Of a stretch of DNA of 64,000 nt, positions 32,978 through 43,815 are shown piece after piece. The position numbers were made by a program, and so were the translations under genes. The notes beneath the pieces were generated by a model, which saw only the letters and a list, made by a program, of their open reading frames with translations, was not told the origin of the DNA and ran no database searches. How positions within the stretch are numbered: the stretch's first letter is position 1; the number at the start of each line of letters is the position of its first letter. Source of the stretch: Mycobacterium lacus (GTDB lineage Bacteria; Actinomycetota; Actinomycetes; Mycobacteriales; Mycobacteriaceae). The stretch is from positions 1,435,952-1,499,951 of the forward strand of contig NZ_AP022581.1 of assembly GCF_010731535.1 (NCBI RefSeq). The letters are read 5' to 3'.

Positions 32978-33490
32978 GATAACCTGCACACCGCGGTGGC
33001 GGCCAAGCATGCCCCGGCGGTCACCGCGGCGGTCAAGACGATCTTCGCCCACACCGACCCCGCCGATGTCGCTGACCAGTGGGACCGGGTGGCTGACACT
33101 CTGGCGGCCAGCTTCCCGAAGGTGGCCGCGATGATGGGTGAGGCCAAGACCGACGTGCTGGCATTCACTGCGTTCCCGAAGGCTCATTGGCAAAAGATCT
33201 GGTCAAACAATCCGATCGAACGCTTGAACAAGGAGATCAAACGCCGGGCCGATGTCGTGGAGATTTTTCCCAACCGGCGGCGTTCTTGCGGTTGGCCACC
33301 GCGGTGGTCATCGAAGCCCACGACGAATGGCAGGTCACCCGCCGCTACCTCTCCGATGTTCTCCATGGAAGAACTACGGGCAGCCCGGCCGCCCTTAGCT
33401 TGCGCGCAAGTTCCAGCGAACTCACCAAGGGTCGCTGGCAAACCTGCAGGTCAACCTGCGGCGGCGGAAGATTGGCAGGCGCTGACTCGA
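32978..33490 (+). pseudogene. IS256-family transposase, 3' part (degraded)
   Basis: Continuation of the transposase interrupted at 29931: DNLHTAVAAKHAPAVTAAVK, then DVLAFTAFPKAHWQKIWSNN and PIERLNKEIKRRADVVEIFP, which contains the catalytic Glu region of the family. The frame is then lost at 33274-33275, where CC should be CCC to give FPNPAAFLRLATAVVIEAHD. It changes again near 33357 (DV followed by SMEELR), where an extra base seems present. The C-terminal tail is not fully reconstructable. Confidence 0.8.
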
Positions 33491-33877
33491 TGACGTGATG
33501 CGCGGTTGGTGGGTGTTGGCTGAGGGCAGTACTTACCAGCTTTGCTGAGCGCGGCTACCGGGGCGACTCACACGCGGGCGATCGATACCTGTTCGCCCCG
33601 GGCCTCGCCGCCAAGGAGCCCCGGAAGTGTGCGAAACCGGTCGAATTTGACGAATACACTCACATGGGGCACGCCGACGCTATATACTTCGTCCCCTCCG
33701 GTCCTGCGTCGATACCAATGGTGGCGGCGTCGGTATCAAGATTGCCGTGACTTCTATCACAATTTGAGAGGCAAACCCGCCTTTGCGCTGGGGCGCAGGG
33801 TGAGGTCAACGCAGCGCCTAATCTCGCGTTACCGCTGCCATTCCGTCGTTACGGCTGGGACTAGACTGCGTCGATTC
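33491..33877. other. gap between IS256 remnant and pap gene
   Basis: About 390 bp. Open frames are short and without domains. The segment 33650-33780 is locally AT-richer (tatatacttcg, atcaagattgcc) and may be the 3' flank of the pap operon or the end of the insertion sequence. I could not place the IS256 right end. Confidence 0.45.
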
Positions 33878-35323
33878 CTATCGCGCTACTTGAACTGCCG
33901 CGGCAGTGTGGCGGCCTTCGGCAACCCGTTCATACACGGACTTGAGAACGTCCACGTAACGGCACACGGACTCGCGGGCAATCGGGTTGTTCGGGAAATT
34001 CGCCATAATGGATATCTCGTCGAAGAGTCGGATCACCGAAAAATACAGGTAAGCCGGATTTTTGCCGTCATCGTAGGCGGTTGCATTCCGCCCCGCCAAT
34101 GCGGTGGCGACGATCGCGGAAAGGGGAGGAAGGCCAGCGTCCATGTAGTTCATCATGGTGAATTGTGGGCCATGTGGTTTCAGCCAGGGCGCCAATTCCA
34201 GTACGCGATGGTAAGGCACCTTCGCGAGGTCTAGGTTGTCGTCGAATGACGCCTGAGCCGCACGGGCGGTCTCGTCGAATGAGTCCGGGTCAATCGGCAC
34301 GGTGAACGGGACGATGCCAGTGAACCAGCCCATTGTCATGTATTCGGCGGGAGAACTCCGCTTATCGAAGGGAGTAAGCCCATAGTAGGTTGTCTGACCG
34401 GTCAATTCGTAGTGCGCCAACGCCGCGCAGGTAAACAAACCGCCGCTGAATCGGGCGCCCGCTGCGATGCAGTTGGCTTCGAATTTCGCTGTTTGCTCTG
34501 GATTCAGCAGCCGCTCGACGATGATGTCGCCGCCGCAGTGAACTGACTGGTCACCGAGGGGCAATGGGAAGTCGGGCATGCCTCCGCCGTTGCTCTCGGC
34601 GAACTCGATCCATTTGCGGATCTCGGGGGAATCCAAGGTCATAGTGTCCGCGTAGGCCTTCTCCTGTATGCAGAATTCCTCATGACTGGCCGTGGCCGGC
34701 AACGCAACGGGCGGTTTGCCCGCTACCAGCGACTGGTAGTTCGTCAGAACCTCCACGTACAGCCCGGTGATCAACGCTGGGTCGCAGTGGAGGTGATCGA
34801 CAATCGCAAAGAACGTGCAGTGATTCTCGTACTGAATCAAGCCGAATCTGAAGCAGTCCCACTGCAGCGGATCCGGCGTGGACAGCACGAAGTCTCGCCA
34901 TTCAGGCTGCGTCAACTGACCAAGGTGAACCGGAGCCAACTGGATGTCGCGGGGGTTTTGGATCTTATGCCGAATAATATTATTGGCGTCCTTGTACTCG
35001 AACCAAGTGCGGTAGGTATCGTGGCGGCGAAGGTGCGAGTTGATGACATGAGTCATGGTCCGGATATCGCACCTACCAGACATGTCCCAGGAGCCCATGA
35101 CCAGCCGTGAATAATCGAGCCCGCGCTCCTCGAATTCGACATAGCCACGCAAATGGCTGGTTTGCGCGAAGCTGGGCGGCGCCGTAACTGCCGGCGCTTG
35201 CCGAGCTTTCGCAATCGAGGCAGGTGTTGGCTGCCACACCGCGACCGAACCTGCTCCAGGCTCCCAGTCATGGACTATTCCCACACTCAGAGTGACATCG
35301 GCTGAGCCCCCACCTATGATCAC
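33878..35323 (-). CDS. PapA-type acyltransferase (polyketide-associated protein), copy 2
   Basis: A 481-residue condensation-fold acyltransferase like M. tuberculosis PapA4 and the LOS-locus Pap proteins. The catalytic HxxxD motif is HLHCD in AIVDHLHCDPALITGLY near residue 175. The YGLTPFDKRSSPAEYMTMGW stretch near residue 310 is shared with the other pap gene (YAVTPTSTRSTPAEFMTTGW). Start GTG 35321-35323 has GAGGAGGG five bases upstream. It is 57 bp downstream of a pks5-like gene on the same strand, so the pair forms one cassette. Likely job: transfer of the methyl-branched chain made by that PKS to a sugar hydroxyl (trehalose in LOS). Confidence 0.88.
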   Translation of the reverse strand: MIIGGGSADVTLSVGIVHDWEPGAGSVAVWQPTPASIAKARQAPAVTAPPSFAQTSHLRGYVEFEERGLDYSRLVMGSWDMSGRCDIRTMTHVINSHLRRHDTYRTWFEYKDANNIIRHKIQNPRDIQLAPVHLGQLTQPEWRDFVLSTPDPLQWDCFRFGLIQYENHCTFFAIVDHLHCDPALITGLYVEVLTNYQSLVAGKPPVALPATASHEEFCIQEKAYADTMTLDSPEIRKWIEFAESNGGGMPDFPLPLGDQSVHCGGDIIVERLLNPEQTAKFEANCIAAGARFSGGLFTCAALAHYELTGQTTYYGLTPFDKRSSPAEYMTMGWFTGIVPFTVPIDPDSFDETARAAQASFDDNLDLAKVPYHRVLELAPWLKPHGPQFTMMNYMDAGLPPLSAIVATALAGRNATAYDDGKNPAYLYFSVIRLFDEISIMANFPNNPIARESVCRYVDVLKSVYERVAEGRHTAAAVQVAR

Positions 35324-35380
35324 GGTCCCTCCTCATTCCTGGCCCCTGCAGCGCAGCTGGCGCTTAGGTCCATTCCTACC

Positions 35381-38300
35381 TCATGAGGGTGCTGCAATGT
35401 CGCGTTTTGATGTCAATTTGTCGTAAAGCAGGTCCGCCAAACCCCGGACGGTGGAGATGTCGGATGTGGTAATGCGTATCTTTGTCTCGGCTTCGATGCG
35501 GATGCGCAGTTCCTGGCTGCCCAGTGAGTCAAGGCCGTACTCGGTGAGCTGACGGTCGGCGTCGACGGTGCGGCGCAGGATTAGCCCGATTTGCTCGGAG
35601 ATCAGCCGCCGGAGCCGGGCGGGCCACTCGTCCTGTGCCAGCTCGTCGAGCTCGGCGAGGAACTTGCTCGTGCCCGAACGGTTTTGCCCCATGGACTGGA
35701 ACATTTCCGCGAACGGACTGCGCTGCGAAAAGGCCTTCAGCCATGGTGATCCGATCATCGGGGCATAGCCGGTGTAGGCGCGGTCGTGCCGTAGCAGCGC
35801 TTCGAAGGCGTAGGCGCCGTCGTCGGGGGCGATGGCAGCGCCGGCTTCTTCGGCAAACTTCGTGGCGCGACCGATCTCACCCCAGGCGCCCCAGGCGATC
35901 GAGGTGGCCGGAAGGCCCTGGGCCCGGCGCCAGTGGGTGAAGGCGTCCAGCCAGCTGTTGGCCGCCGCATAGGCGCCCTGACCCGGTGAGCCCACCAGGG
36001 CCGCCGCCGAGGAGAACGAGCAGAACCAGTCCAACGGCTGGCCCGCGGTGGCCTCGTGCAGATGCCAGGCGCCGTATACCTTGGGCGCCCAGTCACGCTC
36101 GATAAGCTCCGCGGTGATGTTGACCAACGTGGCATCCTCGACCACGGCGGCCGCATGCAGCACGCCACGCAACGGCAGCCCGGTGGCCGTCGCCGTGGCC
36201 ACCAACCGCTCAGCCGTGCCGGCCTGGGCGATATCGCCACACTCGACCACCACGTCAGACCCGATCGCCCGGACTAGTTCGATGGTCTCCAATGTCTTTT
36301 GACTGGGTTGGGAGCGCGAGCTGAGCACGATGCGCCCGGCGCCGGCGCTCGCCATCTTCTCGGCCAGGAACAAACCCAGCCCGCCCAGGCCACCGGTGAT
36401 GAGGTAGGAACCGTCGCCGCGGCAGACCCGGACCTGCTCGGGAGGTAGCACGACGTTGCTGCGGCCGACATGCGGGACGTCGAGGATGAGCTTGCCGGTA
36501 TGTTCGGCCGCACCCATCACCCGGATTGCGGTGGCCGCCTCGGTCAGCGGGTAATGGGTACTCTCGGGCTTCGGCAGCACACCCTCGGCCGTCAAGCGGT
36601 ACACCGTGGCCAATAACTCGCGCACCGCAGCGGGGTGACTGATTGACATCAACCCCAGGTCGACACCGAAGAACGCGAGATTCTGCCGGAACGGCAAGAG
36701 CCCGAGCTTGGTGTCGCCGTAGATGTCGCGCTTGCCGATTTCGACGAAGCGTCCACCGAGGGCCAGCAGCTTGAGCCCCGCCAGTTGCGCGGCGCCGGAG
36801 ACGGAGTTGAGCACGATGTCGACGCCGTAGCCGTCGGTGTCTCGGCGGATCTGCTCGGCGAACTCGACGCTGCGTGAGTCGTAGACGTGCTCGATTCCTA
36901 TGTCGCGCAACATTTGCCGACGCTTCTCGCTGCCCGCGGTGGCGAAGATCTCGGCCCCGGCGGCGCGCGCTATCGCGATCGCCGCCTGGCCCACCCCGCC
37001 GGTGGCGGAGTGGATCAACACCTTGTCGCCGGCGTTGATTCGCGCCAGGTCCTGCAGTCCGTACCATGCGGTGGCGCTCGCCGTGGTTACCGCCGCTGCC
37101 TGAGCGTCGGTCAGCCCTTCTGGCAGGGTGGCGGCCAGGCGGGCGTCACAGGTGACGAACGTGGACCAGCAGCCGTTGGGGGACATGCCGCCGACACGGT
37201 CACCGACCTTGTGGTTGGTCACATCGGGCCCGACCGCGGTCACCACGCCCGCGAAATCGGTGCCCAGCTGCGGTTGGCGCCCGTCGAGGGTCTGGTAGCG
37301 GCCGAAAGTGACCAACACATCGGCGAAGTTGATGCTGGACGCGCTGACCGCGACCTCGATCTCTCCGAGGCCCGGCGGGACCCGGTCGAACGCCGCGAAC
37401 TCCAAGGTTTGCAGGTCGCCGGGGGTCCGGATCTGCAGTCGCATGCCGTGCCGCTCGTGGTCAACGACGGTGGTTTGGCGCTCCTCGGGGCGCAGCGAAG
37501 CCGGGCACAACCGCGCCGTGTACCACTCGTCGCTGCGCCAGGCGGTCTCATCTTCCTCGGCAGCCAACACTAGTTGCCGCGCCACCTGCTCGGCGCCGGT
37601 GTGCTCGTCGACGTCGATGTAGCTGACCTTCAAATGTGGGTGCTCGGCGCTGATCACCCGCAGCAGCCCCCGCAGTCCGCCCTGCTCGAGATTGACGCGG
37701 TCGTCGGCCAGCACGGTCTGGGCGTTTCTGGTCACGACATACAGCCGCGGTGCCTGGCCCACGATTTCGGCGAACTCGCGGGCGATGCGCACCACATGCT
37801 TGACGTACGCACCAGCACGGACGGGGGATTCCTCGTCGGGGTTGCCATTCTGCGGCGCGGTGACCACCGCCACACCGGTGAACCTGCCGGCTTCTAACCG
37901 CGCGCGCAGGCGCTGGGCCTGGGCGACATGGTCGCCATGCTGCGGCCAGGACATGGTCGTGCACTGCGCGTCGTGCAGCTTCAGTGCGTCGGTCAACTCG
38001 GTGGCCATCAGGTCCGCGGCGTCAGAGGTGCTGATCAGCAGCCAGGTGCCGGGCTCGGCGTGGCTTTGTTCGGGTAGCTCGCGCTGCTGCCATTCGATGG
38101 TCAGCAGGCGCTCATTCAAGACACGATCACGCTCACTGCTTTGCGAGACGCCGGTGCCCATTTGCAAGCCGCGCACGGCCAACAGGACGGTGCCGTGTTC
38201 GTCCAGCACGTCGAGGTCGGCCTCCGCGCCCAAGCCGCACGCGGTCACCGTCGTATGGCAGTAGCGGGCGTGGCGCGCCGGGCCGTAGGCACGTAACCGG

Positions 38301-41300
38301 CGAACGCCCAGGGGCAACAGCAGGCCGCCGTTACCGGCATTGCGCATACTGGGATGGGCCGCCACCGACTGGAAGCATGCATCCAGCAGTGCGGGATGTA
38401 CGCCGTAGGCGCCTTGTTGGGAGCGGATCGAGCCGGGCATGCTGACCTCGGCCAGGACGGTGGTGCCGCCAGTCTCCTGGGCAGTGTGGGCGGTCGCCAG
38501 GCCGGTGAAGGTCGGACCGAACTGGATGCCGCGCATGTCGAACTCTTGCCGAAGATCTTCGCCTTCCGTCGGGTTCGGATGGCCGGCCAGCAGGGCGGCT
38601 ATGTCCTTCGTGGGTGGTCGGTCGTCGTCCTCGGCGGCGTGCAGCACCGCGGAGGCCTTGCGCGCGCGTTCGCCGTCTTGGGTCGTTTCCACCGTGAACG
38701 GGACGACGCCGGGCGCCTCGACCGTTGCGGTGACGGCGATGGGGGTCTCGTCATCAAGCAGCAGCATCTGCTCGAACCGGACATCGCGGACTTCGGACGC
38801 CTCGCCGAGCACGGTGCGCGCCGCGGCCAACGCCATCTCGCAGTAGGCAGCCCCCGGAAGGGTGGCCGCACCGTGGATTTGGTGATCGGCCAGCCAGGGC
38901 AGTGCCTTGGTGCCGACCTCGCCCTGCCACACGTGGCGCTCCGGCTCCTCGGGTAGCCGCACGTGGGAGCCCAACAACGGGTGCACGGCGACGGTATTGG
39001 CATGGGCGACGCGATCGGTCGTGTCGTCGATGAGCAGGCGTCGGTGGCTCCATGCGGGCAGCGGTGCGTCGATCAGCCGGCCGGTGGGGTAGAGCACGGA
39101 GAAGTCCAGCGCGGCGCCGGCGGCGTAGAGGTTGCCGAGCAGTCCGCGCAGCCCGTGGGGTAGTGGTTGTTCGCGGCGCATGCCGGCCAGCGCCGCGACC
39201 GGCATGTCGAGGCTGCGGGCGGTCTGATCGACCGCGTGGGTCAGCAGGGGGTGGGGGGTCAGCTCGGTGAAGACCCGGTAGCCGTCCTCGAGGGCGGCCT
39301 GTACCGCGGCGGCGAAGCGCACGGTGTGGCGCAGGTTGTCCACCCAGTAGTAGGCGTCGCAGTAGGGTTCCTCGCGCGGGTCGAACGAGGTCGCCGAGTA
39401 GTAGGGGACTTGCGGGGTTAGCGGGCTGAGGTCGGTGAGCGCCTCGGCGAGCTCGTCGAGGATGGGGTCGACTTGGGGGGAGTGGGAGGCCACGTCGACG
39501 GCCACCTCGCGGGCCATCACGTCGCGTTCCTCCCAGGCGGCCACCAGGTCGCGCACCGTCTGGGTGGCCCCGCCGATCACGGTGGATTGTGGGGAGGCCA
39601 CCACCGCGACCACGGCGTCATCGACGCCGCGCGCCATCAGCTCCGAAAACACTTGTTGGGCGGGCAGTTCCACCGATGCCATGGCCCCGGCGCCGGCGAT
39701 GCGGGTCATCAGCGTGGAGCGGCGGCAGATCACGCGCACCCCGTCTGCGAGCGACAGCGCCCCGGCGACCACGGCGGCCGCGGACTCACCCAGGGAGTGG
39801 CCGATCACCGCACCCGGCTGCACGCCGTAGGACTTCATCGTGGCCGCCAGCGCCACCTGCATGGCGAACAGGGTGGGCTGCACCCGCTCGATGCCGGTGA
39901 CGACCTCGGGTGCGGTCATCGCCTCGGTCACCGAGAAGCCGGACTCCGCGGCGATCAGCGGCTCAATCTCGGCGACGGTGGCGGCGAACACGGGCTCGGT
40001 GGTCAGCAGCTCGGCGCCCATCGCCGCCCACTGCGAGCCCTGCCCGGAGAACACCCAGACCGGTCCGCGGTCGTCGTGGCCGGCCGCGGGCGGGTAGGGG
40101 GTATCCCCGGTGGCGACCTCGCGCAACGCCGCGGTCAGTTCGGTGGTGCTGCTGGCCAGCACGGCGGTGCGCACCGGCCGGTGTCCGCGCCGCCGAGCCA
40201 GGGTGTAGGCCAAATCCGAGGCCGACAGGTCCGGGCCCTGGGCGTCGACCCAGTCGGCCAGCCGCGCCGCGGTCTGGCGCAGAGCGTCCTCGGAGCTGGA
40301 TGACAGCGCGAACAGCAGCGCGCCCTCGACGCCCGTGGTGGTTTGCGCGGCTGCGCGGGTTTGCTCCGGGGCTTGCTCCACGATGGCGTGCACATTGGTC
40401 CCCGTCATGCCGTACGACGACACCGCCGCGCGTCGGGGCGCCTGATGGTCGGTCGTGGGCCACGGGGTAACCTCTTGCGGCACAAAAAGATTGGTCTCGA
40501 TCTCGGCGAATTGATCGGGCAGCGCAGTGAAGTGGAGGTTCTGTGGCACGACTGCGTGCTGCAGGGCCAGGACCGCCTTCATCAGCCCCAGCGCTCCGGC
40601 GGCCGACTGCGTGTGCCCGAAATTGGTCTTCACCGATGCGAGCGCGCAGGGGCCGTCGACGCCGTACACCTCGGCCAGGCTGGCGTATTCGATCGGGTCA
40701 CCCACCGGGGTGCCGGGGCCGTGCGCCTCGACCATCCCGACGGTGCCGGCGTCCACACCGGCCGCAGCCAACGCCGCCCGATACACCGCGACCTGCGCAT
40801 CCACCGAGGGCGTCGCGATGTTGACGGTGTGGCCGTCCTGGTTGGCGGCCGTGCCCCGGATCACGGCCAGAATCCGGTCACCATCGGCCAACGCATCCGG
40901 CAACCGCTTGAAGGCCAGCATGACGCAGCCCTCGCCGGAGACGAAACCGTCCGCCGCGACGTCGAACGCATGACAACGCCCGGTCGCAGACAACATGCCC
41001 AACGCCGAGCCCGACGCGAACCTCCGCGGTTCCAGCATTACGTAGACACCGCCCGCCAGCGCAATGTCACTTTCGCCGTCGTTCAGGCTGCGACAGGCCA
41101 GGTGGATTGCGTACAAGCCGGAAGAACATGCGGTGTCCAACGTGACCGCGGGACCGTGCAGTCCCATGGCGTAAGCGACCCGCCCGGACGCGAAGCAGGC
41201 ATTGGTGCCGGTATTCCCGTACGGTCCCTCGAAACTATGGCTGTCGGCGTGCACCAATAGGTAGTCGGTATGAACCAACCCCACGAAAACCCCGGTCCGC

Positions 41301-41656
41301 GGGGCCATCAAGTCCGGTGTCAGACCGCTGTGCTCCATGGCCTCCCAGGAGGTTTCCAGCAATAAGCGGTGCTGCGGATCGATCGCGGTCGCTTCCTTCT
41401 CGCCGATCCCGAAGAACTCAGCATCGAAGTTGCCGACGTTATCCAGGAACGCGCCCCATTTGCAGTCCGTCCGTCCGGGCACGGCGGGCTCGGGGTCGTA
41501 GTACTCGTCGATGTCCCAGCGGTCAGGGGGGATCTCGGTGACCAGGTCGTCGCCACGCAGCAACGCCTCCCAGAAGCGGTCAGGGGAGTCGATGCCCCCC
41601 GGTAGCCGGCACGCCATACCGATGACGGCAACCGGCGTTACGCGCGTCTTATCCAC
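35381..41656 (-). CDS. pks5: MAS/Pks5-type iterative polyketide synthase, intact, second copy
   Basis: 2091 residues, KS-AT-DH-ER-KR-ACP. Approximate landmarks: KS cysteine in [13 protein letters not shown] (~175), AT GHSLGE (~620), [12 protein letters not shown] (~924), [15 protein letters not shown] (~1543), KR GGLGGLG (~1752), [14 protein letters not shown] (~2039). It makes methyl-branched fatty acyl chains from methylmalonyl-CoA. I choose GTG 41654-41656 ([13 protein letters not shown]) over the ATG six codons upstream, because GGAGAGAAG is well placed for the GTG and the paralogues start at the equivalent GTG. Much of KS-AT is nearly identical to the copy at 3726-10078. No frameshift. 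Confidence 0.92.
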   Translation of the reverse strand: MDKTRVTPVAVIGMACRLPGGIDSPDRFWEALLRGDDLVTEIPPDRWDIDEYYDPEPAVPGRTDCKWGAFLDNVGNFDAEFFGIGEKEATAIDPQHRLLLETSWEAMEHSGLTPDLMAPRTGVFVGLVHTDYLLVHADSHSFEGPYGNTGTNACFASGRVAYAMGLHGPAVTLDTACSSGLYAIHLACRSLNDGESDIALAGGVYVMLEPRRFASGSALGMLSATGRCHAFDVAADGFVSGEGCVMLAFKRLPDALADGDRILAVIRGTAANQDGHTVNIATPSVDAQVAVYRAALAAAGVDAGTVGMVEAHGPGTPVGDPIEYASLAEVYGVDGPCALASVKTNFGHTQSAAGALGLMKAVLALQHAVVPQNLHFTALPDQFAEIETNLFVPQEVTPWPTTDHQAPRRAAVSSYGMTGTNVHAIVEQAPEQTRAAAQTTTGVEGALLFALSSSSEDALRQTAARLADWVDAQGPDLSASDLAYTLARRRGHRPVRTAVLASSTTELTAALREVATGDTPYPPAAGHDDRGPVWVFSGQGSQWAAMGAELLTTEPVFAATVAEIEPLIAAESGFSVTEAMTAPEVVTGIERVQPTLFAMQVALAATMKSYGVQPGAVIGHSLGESAAAVVAGALSLADGVRVICRRSTLMTRIAGAGAMASVELPAQQVFSELMARGVDDAVVAVVASPQSTVIGGATQTVRDLVAAWEERDVMAREVAVDVASHSPQVDPILDELAEALTDLSPLTPQVPYYSATSFDPREEPYCDAYYWVDNLRHTVRFAAAVQAALEDGYRVFTELTPHPLLTHAVDQTARSLDMPVAALAGMRREQPLPHGLRGLLGNLYAAGAALDFSVLYPTGRLIDAPLPAWSHRRLLIDDTTDRVAHANTVAVHPLLGSHVRLPEEPERHVWQGEVGTKALPWLADHQIHGAATLPGAAYCEMALAAARTVLGEASEVRDVRFEQMLLLDDETPIAVTATVEAPGVVPFTVETTQDGERARKASAVLHAAEDDDRPPTKDIAALLAGHPNPTEGEDLRQEFDMRGIQFGPTFTGLATAHTAQETGGTTVLAEVSMPGSIRSQQGAYGVHPALLDACFQSVAAHPSMRNAGNGGLLLPLGVRRLRAYGPARHARYCHTTVTACGLGAEADLDVLDEHGTVLLAVRGLQMGTGVSQSSERDRVLNERLLTIEWQQRELPEQSHAEPGTWLLISTSDAADLMATELTDALKLHDAQCTTMSWPQHGDHVAQAQRLRARLEAGRFTGVAVVTAPQNGNPDEESPVRAGAYVKHVVRIAREFAEIVGQAPRLYVVTRNAQTVLADDRVNLEQGGLRGLLRVISAEHPHLKVSYIDVDEHTGAEQVARQLVLAAEEDETAWRSDEWYTARLCPASLRPEERQTTVVDHERHGMRLQIRTPGDLQTLEFAAFDRVPPGLGEIEVAVSASSINFADVLVTFGRYQTLDGRQPQLGTDFAGVVTAVGPDVTNHKVGDRVGGMSPNGCWSTFVTCDARLAATLPEGLTDAQAAAVTTASATAWYGLQDLARINAGDKVLIHSATGGVGQAAIAIARAAGAEIFATAGSEKRRQMLRDIGIEHVYDSRSVEFAEQIRRDTDGYGVDIVLNSVSGAAQLAGLKLLALGGRFVEIGKRDIYGDTKLGLLPFRQNLAFFGVDLGLMSISHPAAVRELLATVYRLTAEGVLPKPESTHYPLTEAATAIRVMGAAEHTGKLILDVPHVGRSNVVLPPEQVRVCRGDGSYLITGGLGGLGLFLAEKMASAGAGRIVLSSRSQPSQKTLETIELVRAIGSDVVVECGDIAQAGTAERLVATATATGLPLRGVLHAAAVVEDATLVNITAELIERDWAPKVYGAWHLHEATAGQPLDWFCSFSSAAALVGSPGQGAYAAANSWLDAFTHWRRAQGLPATSIAWGAWGEIGRATKFAEEAGAAIAPDDGAYAFEALLRHDRAYTGYAPMIGSPWLKAFSQRSPFAEMFQSMGQNRSGTSKFLAELDELAQDEWPARLRRLISEQIGLILRRTVDADRQLTEYGLDSLGSQELRIRIEAETKIRITTSDISTVRGLADLLYDKLTSKRDIAAPS
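39032..40999. repeat. long direct repeat, copy 2 (KS-AT part of second pks5-like gene)
   Basis: Partner of 7452-9418, in the same orientation about 31.6 kb away, inside an intact reading frame. Homologous recombination between the copies would delete the intervening modular PKS genes, mobile elements and one pap gene. Confidence 0.85.
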
Positions 41657-42290
41657 GGTTCTTCTTCTCTCCATACGTATGCTTCCAAGTTCTTATCACT
41701 GGCTTCGCGGTCTTATGGGCGCTTCGAGGAACATCGTCGAAACTCGGTACGTGCCGGGAACAAACTGCAGCAACCAGCGCGCAGAACTCACTGACCCCCA
41801 TCGAAGCCAACCTTAAGTACGTGGCGTGATCAGAGCGTAGCGGCTTGGCCTTGCGCGCGTGGAAAAATCGTGCGGACGTACAAAAAAAGTTGCTGACGCT
41901 CGCGCAAGTTACGTCCCTGTGACGGCCATGATTGATCCGTCGGTCAATAGCGTCTTGCCATGTCATCGCGCACGCCACGCCGCATCCGGCGAGCCCCCGA
42001 GGGTGCTGGGAGCCGCTGGGCCCGAGATTGATCTTCCTGGGTTTGCCGTCGCGGGTCTGAGGGTGGGGGTTGGTTGCGGCCCGGTTGCGCGAACGTCACT
42101 AGCTATCGGCCGCCGCCGCAGTAGAATTCCTCAACTGGGAAATACGGGTAGCTGAATTGTGGGGCTCACCAACGGTACGCGGCTTGCCCAACTGCGGATC
42201 GCCGTGCAGGCTACGCCTTTCGCTGTCCGTGCATGCATGAATTCGAGAAATTCGTCGGCCGAGTTGCAAATGCAGCGTGATCAGAGTCGC
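41657..42290. other. promoter region of second pks5-like gene
   Basis: About 630 bp between pap (ending 42291) and the pks start. It contains the predicted -10 box at 41834-41839 and the conserved upstream block. The remainder (41900-42290) shows no gene. A second copy of tgatcagag occurs at 42279-42287. Confidence 0.5.
41834..41839 (-). promoter_or_regulatory. predicted -10 box for pks5-like gene at 41656
   Basis: TACGCT on the minus strand in GCTACGCTCTGATCAC; counterpart of 10239-10244. The run of A at 41880-41887 (acaaaaaaag) matches acgtaccaaaaaatt at 10280-10294 in the same relative place, so about 70 bp of upstream DNA is conserved between the two genes. Confidence 0.5.
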
Positions 42291-43760
42291 TTAGAGCCTT
42301 TGCCATTGAAGCTGAGCGCCGTTGCGGCCGACGGCGATTTCACTCGGCCGGTCGATGAGACCCTCGGCGACGCGAACGTAGACCGATTTCATTTCTTGCA
42401 GGTACCGCGCCACCGATTCATGGGCGATCGGATTATTCGGGAAGGACGCGGTGACGGTGGTTTCGTTCTGAAACTTGTTGACCCACATGCATACCCGGGC
42501 GGCGATCCTGCCGTCGCTGAAGACCTTGGCGTTCATGCGGTCCAGCTGCATGGCGATGACGGCAGAAAGCGGCGGCACGCCCGCGTCGAGGAATGACAGC
42601 ATGGGAAAGCCGCCTCCAGGCGGCGTCTTGTTCAGCCAGGGCGCCAGTTCCAGCACCCGCTCGAAAGGCACGTTGGCCAGATGGGCGCTCTCATCGAAGG
42701 ACATTTGAGCGTTACGGGCCGTCTCAGCGAAGGAGGGCCCGATTCCGACGGCGAACGGGATGTGGCCGATGAACCAACCGGTGGTCATGAATTCCGCCGG
42801 AGTGCTGCGGGTGCTGGTGGGAGTGACCGCGTAATAGGTTTCCGAGCCGGTGAGTTCGTATTCGGCCAGCGCAGCGCACGCAAACACACCACCGCTGAAC
42901 CGGGCGCCGGCGCTCATGCAGGCGGCTTCGAATCGGGCGGTTTGGCGCGCGTCCATGAGCTGGAGCGACAGCAACTCACCAGTGGCCACCAGCGATGTGT
43001 CACCCATCGGTAACGGGAAGGCAGGAAGGGCGCGCCCGTTGCGTTCGAAGAATTCAATCCACTGCCGTATCTCCGGGGACTCCAACGTCAACGCCGAGGT
43101 GTATGCGCGCTCGCGCAGGCAGTACTCGTCATAACTGCCGGCGCTGGGCAGGGCGATGGGGCCGTGACCATCCATCAGGGCGTCGTACATCGATTGGATC
43201 TCGAAGAACACGGCGCTGATGAACATCGCATCGACGTGGAGATGATCAACACTGATACACAGTGTGAAGTGGTCGTCACGCTGAATAATGGCGAACCTGA
43301 AGCAATCCCACTCCGACGGACCCGGCGTGGCCAGTATGTAGTCCTGCCATTGTTTCGGCGCCATGTCGCCATGCTCGATCGGGATCAACTCGATATCAGC
43401 GGCATCGCTGATCGTGTGCCGGACGATGTGGCCGGCGTCGGTGAATTCGAACCAACTGCGATACGTGTCATGCCGGCGCAGGTGCGAATTGATGACGTAC
43501 GTCATGGCGCGGATGTCGCACTGACCGCGAATGTCCAAGGCGGCGACCACGAGCCGCGACAGGTCCCGGCCCTGCGCCGCTTGATCGCGATAACTACGCA
43601 GGTGCCTGGCTTGGATATAGCTCGGTGGCACGGCACTTTTCGGCGCTTGCCGTGCCTTCTCGAGCGAGCTTGGCGAGGGCTGCCATAGCCAGACGCACCC
43701 AGGGGCCGGAACCCAGTTGCCGACGGTCTCCAGACCCAGATGGCCCAAGACAACCAACAT
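42291..43760 (-). CDS. papA4: PapA4-like acyltransferase, copy 1
   Basis: A 489-residue polyketide-associated acyltransferase. The HxxxD motif is HLHVD in SVDHLHVDAMFISAVFF near residue 177. YAVTPTSTRSTPAEFMTTGW lies near residue 310. ATG 43758-43760 follows AAGGAG at a short distance. The gene lies 55 bp downstream of the pks5-like gene at 43816-50112, repeating the pks-pap arrangement. M. tuberculosis has only a truncated papA4 here, thought to be left by recombination between two pks5 genes; this copy is full length. Likely role: acylation of the glycolipid core with the chain from the adjacent PKS. Confidence 0.88.
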   Translation of the reverse strand: MLVVLGHLGLETVGNWVPAPGCVWLWQPSPSSLEKARQAPKSAVPPSYIQARHLRSYRDQAAQGRDLSRLVVAALDIRGQCDIRAMTYVINSHLRRHDTYRSWFEFTDAGHIVRHTISDAADIELIPIEHGDMAPKQWQDYILATPGPSEWDCFRFAIIQRDDHFTLCISVDHLHVDAMFISAVFFEIQSMYDALMDGHGPIALPSAGSYDEYCLRERAYTSALTLESPEIRQWIEFFERNGRALPAFPLPMGDTSLVATGELLSLQLMDARQTARFEAACMSAGARFSGGVFACAALAEYELTGSETYYAVTPTSTRSTPAEFMTTGWFIGHIPFAVGIGPSFAETARNAQMSFDESAHLANVPFERVLELAPWLNKTPPGGGFPMLSFLDAGVPPLSAVIAMQLDRMNAKVFSDGRIAARVCMWVNKFQNETTVTASFPNNPIAHESVARYLQEMKSVYVRVAEGLIDRPSEIAVGRNGAQLQWQRL

Positions 43761-43815
43761 CGCTCCTTAAGGGTCAGCGCTGACGTCAAGGGTATTTCAT
43801 CTCAGCGGTTGACCC

